NCBI RefSeq assembly: GCF_000423465.1
Contig: NZ_KE384022.1
Span: 62,001-126,000 of the forward strand
Length of the DNA stretch: 64,000 nucleotides
Direction of reading: 5' to 3'
From: Propionicicella superfundia DSM 22317
GTDB taxonomy: Bacteria > Actinomycetota > Actinomycetes > Propionibacteriales > Propionibacteriaceae
Shown here: positions 51,351 to 64,000 of the stretch, one piece after another
Layout: every line of letters starts with the position of its first letter
Numbering within the stretch: position 1 is the first letter of the stretch
Translations under genes and position numbers: made by a program
The notes under the pieces: model-generated
What the model saw: only the letters and a program-made list of their open reading frames with translations
Database searches by the model: none
Told to the model about the DNA's origin: nothing

Positions 51351-53450
51351 TCAGTGCGCGGAATCGGTGCGTTCGTCCTCCTCGAGCGGCAGAAGGCCCT
51401 GTTCGGCGGGGCCGGTCGCCTCCCCGTGGCCGGCCGGCCCGGTCTCCGATGAGGGGTCGTCCGGCGTCGAGCTCACCGGCTGCCCCTCGACCCGCGGGTC
51501 TCCGGGTGGCGCCTCGGGCGACGGGGCCAGCGGCTGCTCCTGTTCGGCGGCATCGCCCGCCTCGTCGTCGTCGCCGCCGGCGTCCGGAGAGTTCAGCGAC
51601 TCGCCCTCGAGCAGGTCCAGGTCGACCGCGAGGACGAGGCCGCAGAGGCGTTCCACGCGTTCGGCGGCGTCGGTCTCACCCGTCGTGTCGAGGCGTGCCG
51701 CGCGGGAGAACCACTCCAGCGCTGCCGGCTCGTCCCCGGTCTGCTCGTGCAGATCGGCATACGCGTAGGCGAGGCGCGCCCGCAGCGGCGCGGCCAGGTG
51801 AGGCCGATCCAGTTCGGTCGCGAGGATCCGCTGCGCCTCGGCCGTCTGCCCGAGATCCACGCGGGCACCCGCCTGCACGAGCTTCAGTTCGATGTACAGC
51901 TCCGGAGCGGGCGTCGCGCCCAATCCCTCGCTCACGAGGGTGAGCGCCGCCTGCGGGCGGCCAAGCCCTCGCTCGCAGTCGGCCGCCAGCGCCAGGAAGT
52001 CGTTCGATCCCGTCATGCGACGGACGGCACGGAACTCGTTCAACGCCGCACCGTACTCCCCGGCGGCATAGGCGGTCTCTCCTGCGACCTGTCGCACCAC
52101 CGGCAGCCGCGCCGCCCTCCGGCGCGCGGCCTCGGCATGCGCGTGGGCGAGGACAGGATCGGAGTCGACCAGCATCCCGGCCATCAGGAGATGGCTGCCG
52201 ACGACCTCGGCCATGCGTTCGGAAAGCCCGCGCAACTCCGCCCGGATCGGCGCGGGAAGCTGGCGCAGATTGAGATCGTCCGGGTAGGAGGGCTCGTCGG
52301 CGCGCGGACGCAGACCGGGACGGACCTCCTCGCCGACGAATCGCCGTGACTCCTGGCGCGCGGCATCCCTGGTCCGGTCGTCTCCGCCGCGGTGATCGCG
52401 CGGCCCTCGGCCACGCCCGTCGTCGTTCGTCCCGCCGCCGCGATCGCCCGGCCTCGGGCGGCGCTCGGCCGGCCTCCGGTCGCCGCCACGTCCGTCCTGG
52501 ACGTCACGCTCCGGCCGTGGCCCCGCGCCTCGCCGCGTCGTGTCCCGACCGCCACGATCCCGAGCGTCGCCGTCCCGAGCGTCCCTCTGCCGGGTGCCGC
52601 GACCCGCGTTCGGCCCGCGGGCGTCCCTCGGCGCGCCGCTCTCGCCCGACCACGCACGCCCCGAGTTCCTCGCGCCCCGGGGATCGGTCGCCGCCGGGCG
52701 GCTCCGCCCTCGTCCCTGCGACCCCGTGCGCTCACCCGACCGGCCCCCGTCGCGACGACGCCCGTCCGTCTCGGACGACGGGCGGGTCCTCTCCCGCCCT
52801 TCCGACCAGGGCCGGGGCCCCGCCGACCGACCGTCGCCGCGCCGGGCACCCGCCCGGGTCCCGGATCCGCCCGGACCGCCGTTCCACGCACCATCGCCGC
52901 GCCGACGCCCGTCGGAGCCCGCAGGCCGTCGCCGGGCTCCGTCCCCGCCGGCGTCCCAACGCCGCGCGCGCCCCGAGCCGGAATCCGCCGACCCCGACGG
53001 GCGCTCGCCCGCCGCTCGCTGTTCCGGCCGCGATCGGCCGGTCGCACCGCCTCGTCCCGCTGATCCGCCACGGCTGCCGCTTCTCGCGCTTCGCCCCTGG
53101 GACCAGTCGCCACGCCGCTCCGTGCGCTCCTGCGAGCCGCCCTCAGCGCCGGCACGTTCCTTTCGTCCCGCTGATCCGCCACGGCCGCCGCTTCTCGCGC
53201 CTCGCCCCTGGGACCAGTCGCCACGCCGCTCCGTGCGCTCCTGCGAGCCGCCCTCAGCGCCGGCACGTTCCTTCCTCGACCCGCTCTGCGGGCCTCGCCC
53301 GGTACGCGGCTTCGATCCGCGCGGCTCCGGCCTCCCGCTCCGGCCTCGTCCTGCTCCTCGCGCCCCACCGGGGTTCGACGAGCGACGACGTCCGTCGCCA
53401 TCGGGCCGGCGCGCGTCCTCGCGCCTCCCGTCCTCGGATCCGCTCACCAT
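51351..53450 (-). CDS. TPR-type protein with a long Arg/Gly/Asp-rich disordered N-terminus
   Basis: A 699-residue protein of two parts. Residues 1 to about 440 are strongly biased to Arg, Gly, Ser, Asp and Glu with scattered RGG-like clusters and a tandem repeat. Residues about 445-640 are Ala/Leu/Glu-rich helices (AHAHAEAARRRAARLPVVRQ, FLALAADCERGLGRPQAAL, LGQTAEAQRILATELDRPHL) resembling tetratricopeptide repeats. The last 60 residues are acidic. Rv1691 of M. tuberculosis is a TPR-like protein at this position. ATG 53450 is placed by AGGAGGACG. The basic tail may bind RNA, but this is speculative. TAGGCT at 53488-53493 may be its -10 box. Confidence 0.75.
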   Translation of the reverse strand: MVSGSEDGRREDARRPDGDGRRRSSNPGGARGAGRGRSGRPEPRGSKPRTGRGPQSGSRKERAGAEGGSQERTERRGDWSQGRGARSGGRGGSAGRKERAGAEGGSQERTERRGDWSQGRSARSGSRGGSAGRGGATGRSRPEQRAAGERPSGSADSGSGRARRWDAGGDGARRRPAGSDGRRRGDGAWNGGPGGSGTRAGARRGDGRSAGPRPWSEGRERTRPSSETDGRRRDGGRSGERTGSQGRGRSRPAATDPRGARNSGRAWSGESGAPRDARGPNAGRGTRQRDARDGDARDRGGRDTTRRGAGPRPERDVQDGRGGDRRPAERRPRPGDRGGGTNDDGRGRGPRDHRGGDDRTRDAARQESRRFVGEEVRPGLRPRADEPSYPDDLNLRQLPAPIRAELRGLSERMAEVVGSHLLMAGMLVDSDPVLAHAHAEAARRRAARLPVVRQVAGETAYAAGEYGAALNEFRAVRRMTGSNDFLALAADCERGLGRPQAALTLVSEGLGATPAPELYIELKLVQAGARVDLGQTAEAQRILATELDRPHLAAPLRARLAYAYADLHEQTGDEPAALEWFSRAARLDTTGETDAAERVERLCGLVLAVDLDLLEGESLNSPDAGGDDDEAGDAAEQEQPLAPSPEAPPGDPRVEGQPVSSTPDDPSSETGPAGHGEATGPAEQGLLPLEEDERTDSAH
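53053..53274. repeat. two tandem 111-bp repeats inside the TPR-protein gene
   Basis: Two near-identical 111-base units (53053-53163 and 53164-53274) encode a 37-residue block beginning KERAGAEGGSQERTERRGDW. Because 111 is a multiple of three the frame is kept. This suggests recent duplication within the disordered region. Confidence 0.9.
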
Positions 53451-53502
53451 CGTCCTCCTGCGGCCATCGCCTCGCGTACGACCTGCCAGCCTACGCGCTC
53501 CG

Positions 53503-53543
53503 GAAAAGAAAAACACCTCCGTGGGTTTCCCCACGGAGGTGTT
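53503..53543 (-). terminator. intrinsic terminator of the rRNA operon
   Basis: A perfect 14-base stem (AACACCTCCGTGGG at 53512-53525 with 53530-53543) and a four-base loop are followed on the minus strand by a T-rich run (TTTTTCTTTT). It lies just after the 5S gene. Confidence 0.95.
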
Positions 53544-53548
53544 GAATG

Positions 53549-53665
53549 TCCGGCAATGTCCTACTCTCCCACACAGTCCCCCGTGCAGTACCATCGGCGC
53601 TGAGAGGCTTAGCTTCCGGGTTCGGAATGGAGCCGGGCGTTTCCCTCTCGCCATGATCACCGTAA
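53549..53665 (-). rRNA. rrf: 5S ribosomal RNA
   Basis: The minus strand shows the conserved 5S segments CCATTCCGAACCCGGAAG and GGGAGAGTAGGACATTGCC in the right order over about 117 bases. Ends are approximate. It is followed directly by the operon terminator. Confidence 0.92.
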
Positions 53666-53719
53666 CTCTGTGGAGTTGTGGCGACTCACCCATTCCTGGG
53701 GAGCTCCGACCGTTCCTCC

Positions 53720-53739
53720 AGAACTACACAGTGGACGCG
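53720..53739. repeat. 3' arm of the 23S precursor processing stem
   Basis: AGAACTACACAGTGGACGCG lies just outside the 3' end of 23S and is exactly complementary to 56865-56884 on its 5' side. The pair would form the long stem cut by RNase III. Confidence 0.8.
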
Positions 53740-53760
53740 AAACAAGTGTTGTGTGTAAAC

Positions 53761-58688
<4,928 letters not shown>

Positions 58689-58929
58689 CGGTGTGGCTTT
58701 TATGCCGTTACCGTCAACTTCAGTTTGACACTGACACAATCCATTGCTGGATTGATCAATAATCAAAGGAATCCGTTCTCGTGTCTGCCGAATCGCTACG
58801 CTCATCGCACATTCCCGAGGACGGGGTTTTTATTATTGTGCATTGACTTTAAGCACGCTGTTGAGTTCTCAAGTTTCGGGTGCGCACCGCGCCTTTGGAT
58901 CTCTCCGCCAGCTTGGGGCAACTCGCCTT
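58689..58929 (-). other. rRNA operon leader
   Basis: Untranslated leader between the promoters and 16S. It contains GAGAACTCAACAGCG (near 58857-58871), similar to a segment in the 16S-23S spacer, and may take part in antitermination or processing. No gene is seen. Confidence 0.6.
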
Positions 58930-58958
58930 ACTTTAGTGACCCTCCGAGGCCTTGTCAA
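58930..58958 (-). promoter_or_regulatory. rRNA promoter, proximal
   Basis: TTGACA (58953-58958) and TAAAGT (58930-58935) are separated by exactly 17 bases, a near-consensus housekeeping promoter. The bases after the -10 box run AAGGCGAGTTGCCCC. Confidence 0.9.
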
Positions 58959-59036
58959 CTTGGCCTCTTTCAGGTTACTTTCCTGCAAATCGTCGCTTTC
59001 CGATCGGCTCAATCGCCGCCCGGGGCAACCCGACTT

Positions 59037-59065
59037 ACTCTAGCCACCTTCGGAGCCGAAGTCAA
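59037..59065 (-). promoter_or_regulatory. rRNA promoter, distal
   Basis: TTGACT (59060-59065) and TAGAGT (59037-59042) are 17 bases apart. The downstream AAGTCGGGTTGCCCC parallels the proximal promoter, suggesting duplication. The stretch from here to tyrS (59066-59282) shows no gene. Confidence 0.88.
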
Positions 59066-59282
59066 CTCGCTCTTCGGATCCATCCCCTCCCCCTCTTCTG
59101 CCGAGCAGGTGGAGCCCCGTTCTGGGCACACACCTGTTCACTGCGGTTGAGTGAGTGTGGGATGGCCTCCCGATCCGGCCGCCGAGCTGTCAGGCTCTTC
59201 GTCCGTGCCACCGAGGAGGCTTGAAGAACATTACCCAGTCGGCGGGCACGCGTCAAATCGCGTCGCTCGCCGGGCATAACAC

Positions 59283-60551
59283 CTAGTCACGCGCGATTTC
59301 GACGGCGCCGACGGTCTTCCGGCCGCGACGGACGACGGCGTAGCGGCCGTACAGCAGGTCGCCGGCGCCCACGCGCGCGTCGACGGACGACACCCGCTGG
59401 TTCTTCACGTAGGCCCCGCCCTCCTCGATCGCACGCCTCGCCGCCGATCGCGTCGCGACGACCCCCGCGGCCTCCAGGACCTCCACGACGGTCGGGTTCT
59501 CCTCGCCGACATGCAGGACGCGTCCGCCGAGCTCGGCGAACACGGCGCGCACCGTCGGCTCCGTGAGCGCATCCAACTCGGATCGCCCGAACAAGGCCGC
59601 CGCGGCGGCGACCGCCGCCTTTCTCTCGGTCGGTGAGTGCACGAGATCGGTCACATCGTCTGCGAGCGCCCGCTGGGCGGCGCGCAGATGCGGCTTCTCC
59701 CGCGTCAGCGCCTCCAGCTCCGCGATCTCCTCGGGCGGTCGCTCCGTGAAGATTCGCACGTACTCGATCACCTTCTCGTCCTCGGCGTTCAAGAAGAACT
59801 GATGGAACGCGTACGGACTGGTCATCTCGGGATCGAGCCAGACGGTGCCAGCCTCCGTCTTGCCGAATTTGGTCCCGTCGGCCTTCGTGACCAACGGTGT
59901 CGCCAGCGCGTGGACCCGTGCCTGATCCGATCTGCGGATCAGCTCCACCCCGGCCGTCAGGTTGCCCCACTGATCGGAGCCACCGGTCTGCAGGGTGCAG
60001 CCGTACTGCCTGTGCAACTCACGGAAGTCGAGGGACTGCAGCAACACGTAGCTGAACTCCGAGTAGGAGATCCCCGACTCCAGCCGCGACCGCACGACCT
60101 CACGGTCGAGCATCCGGTTGACCGAGAAGTGCTTGCCGACGTCCCGCAGGAAGTCCAGCGTCGACAGCGTCGACGTCCAGTCGTAGTTGTTCACCATGCG
60201 GGCCGCCGCCGACCCGTCGAAGTCGACGAATCTCGTCAACTGCGTATGGATCCGCGCCGCCCACTCGCCGACGACGTCCCGCGGATTCATCACCCGCTCC
60301 CCGGCCGCCTTCGGATCGCCGATCAGGCCCGTGGACCCGCCGACGAGGAGCAACGGCCGGTGACCCCCGCGCTGGAGTGCCCTGACGACCATGATCTGCA
60401 CGAGGTTGCCCATGTGGATGCTCGGCGCGGTCGGATCGAACCCCACATAGAACGTGATCGGCCCCGCGTCCATCTCGGCCTTCAACGCCGCGAGGTCGGT
60501 GGAATGGGCGATCAGCCCCCTGCTGCTCAGTTCGTCGATAACCGGGTTCAC
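59283..60551 (-). CDS. tyrS: tyrosyl-tRNA synthetase
   Basis: Class I aminoacyl-tRNA synthetase that charges tRNA(Tyr). The 422-residue protein has the tyrosine pocket FYVGFDPTAPSIHMGNL (HIGH variant), LLVGGSTGLIGDP, SYVLLQSLDF, the QTGGSDQWGN helix, KFGKTEAGTVWL (KMSKS variant) and a C-terminal S4 domain (ARRAIEEGGAYVKNQRV). I choose GTG 60551 because TAGGGT (60559-60564) lies seven bases before it, making it leaderless; the nearest longer start (GTG 60560) would overlap that box. It lies between argH and the rRNA operon. Confidence 0.95.
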   Translation of the reverse strand: MNPVIDELSSRGLIAHSTDLAALKAEMDAGPITFYVGFDPTAPSIHMGNLVQIMVVRALQRGGHRPLLLVGGSTGLIGDPKAAGERVMNPRDVVGEWAARIHTQLTRFVDFDGSAAARMVNNYDWTSTLSTLDFLRDVGKHFSVNRMLDREVVRSRLESGISYSEFSYVLLQSLDFRELHRQYGCTLQTGGSDQWGNLTAGVELIRRSDQARVHALATPLVTKADGTKFGKTEAGTVWLDPEMTSPYAFHQFFLNAEDEKVIEYVRIFTERPPEEIAELEALTREKPHLRAAQRALADDVTDLVHSPTERKAAVAAAAALFGRSELDALTEPTVRAVFAELGGRVLHVGEENPTVVEVLEAAGVVATRSAARRAIEEGGAYVKNQRVSSVDARVGAGDLLYGRYAVVRRGRKTVGAVEIARD

Positions 60552-60558
60552 GCGTCGC

Positions 60559-60564
60559 ACCCTA
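60559..60564 (-). promoter_or_regulatory. -10 box of tyrS
   Basis: TAGGGT ends seven bases before GTG 60551, which also decides the start codon. Confidence 0.55.
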
Positions 60565-60587
60565 CCGGCTGCCCGGGGAGGACCGCC

Positions 60588-62490
<1,903 letters not shown>

Positions 62491-62509
62491 CGGCCCCGGC
62501 TCCTCGGGC

Positions 62510-63699
<1,190 letters not shown>

Positions 63700-63703
<4 letters not shown>

Positions 63704-64000
63704 TGCTCGCCTTTCTGTTTCACGACCATCGTCCCGATGCCCTCGTCGGTGAAGACCTCCAGCAACAACGAGTGCGGCTGACGCCCGTCGATCACGGTCG
63801 CGCGCGGCACGCCGCCCTCGACGGCGCGCAGGCACGCCTCCATCTTCGGGACCATGCCCGATTCCAGCTCCGGCAGCAGATCCTCCAGTTCGGCCGTGGT
63901 CAGCTCGCTGATGACCTCGTCGCTGTTCGGCCAGTCCGCGTAGAGGCCCTCGACGTCGGTGAGGACGACGAGCCGCTCGGCACCGAGCGCGATCGCCAGC
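63700..64000 (-). CDS. argB: acetylglutamate kinase, C-terminal part
   Basis: Phosphorylates N-acetylglutamate, the regulated second step of arginine synthesis. Only the last 99 codons or so are in the window; the N-terminus lies beyond base 64000. Visible signatures are [35 protein letters not shown] (with the conserved GMVPKM) and the ending [18 protein letters not shown]. Its stop overlaps the argD start by four bases (ATGA). Confidence 0.93.

Noticed and set aside
53053-53274. Tandem repeats as a CRISPR array or mobile element
   Set aside because: Only two adjoining in-frame units without spacers, inside a coding region.

Overview
The window is a high-GC, gene-dense stretch of an actinobacterial chromosome. 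The 16S rRNA on the minus strand carries GCCGCGGTGATAC where most bacteria have GCCGCGGTAATAC; as far as I recall this is typical of Propionibacteriaceae, so that family is my best guess and the genus is left open. Many genes appear leaderless: a TANNNT -10 box ends 6-7 bases before the start codon.

Region 1-5.7 kb holds a divergent enolase, a small membrane protein, DNA polymerase IV, and a MarR regulator overlapping an MFS exporter. A decayed aldo/keto reductase follows, truncated next to a long palindrome. Region 5.7-8.9 kb is the minus-strand operon yraN-comM-dprA. Region 9-12.6 kb is an alanine module: CycA transporter, alanine dehydrogenase and a divergent Lrp-type regulator. Region 12.7-22.5 kb is mixed housekeeping: a HemG-like flavodoxin, a membrane protein, acylphosphatase, a GNAT enzyme, methionine aminopeptidase, an XRE regulator, a 2-hydroxyacid dehydrogenase, hisF, tldD-tldE and an intact aldo/keto reductase.

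Region 22.4-31.4 kb keeps the order pafB-pafC-(66 aa membrane protein)-tatA-tatC-diacylglycerol kinase-Ski2-like helicase, with gluQ and an FKBP lipoprotein beside pafB. This neighbourhood accompanies the Pup-proteasome in other actinobacteria, but no pup, prc or pafA is present here. Region 31.5-53.4 kb is the conserved block rluB, scpB, scpA, RHH-like protein, parA, xerD, NUDIX, pyrG, recN, nadK, tlyA, 65 aa protein, HAD phosphatase and TPR protein, matching the M. tuberculosis Rv1691-Rv1711 order. Three insertions interrupt it: a membrane/di-iron cluster (32.3-35.9 kb), a ThrE exporter plus GH13 enzyme (41.9-44.6 kb), and a biotin ECF transporter (48.2-50.2 kb).

Region 53.5-59.1 kb is a complete rRNA operon (16S-23S-5S, minus strand, no spacer tRNA) with two tandem promoters and a strong terminator. 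Region 59.3-64 kb is tyrS followed by the arginine genes argB(partial)-argD-argR-argH, without argF or argG. I saw no CRISPR array, insertion sequence, prophage or tRNA gene.
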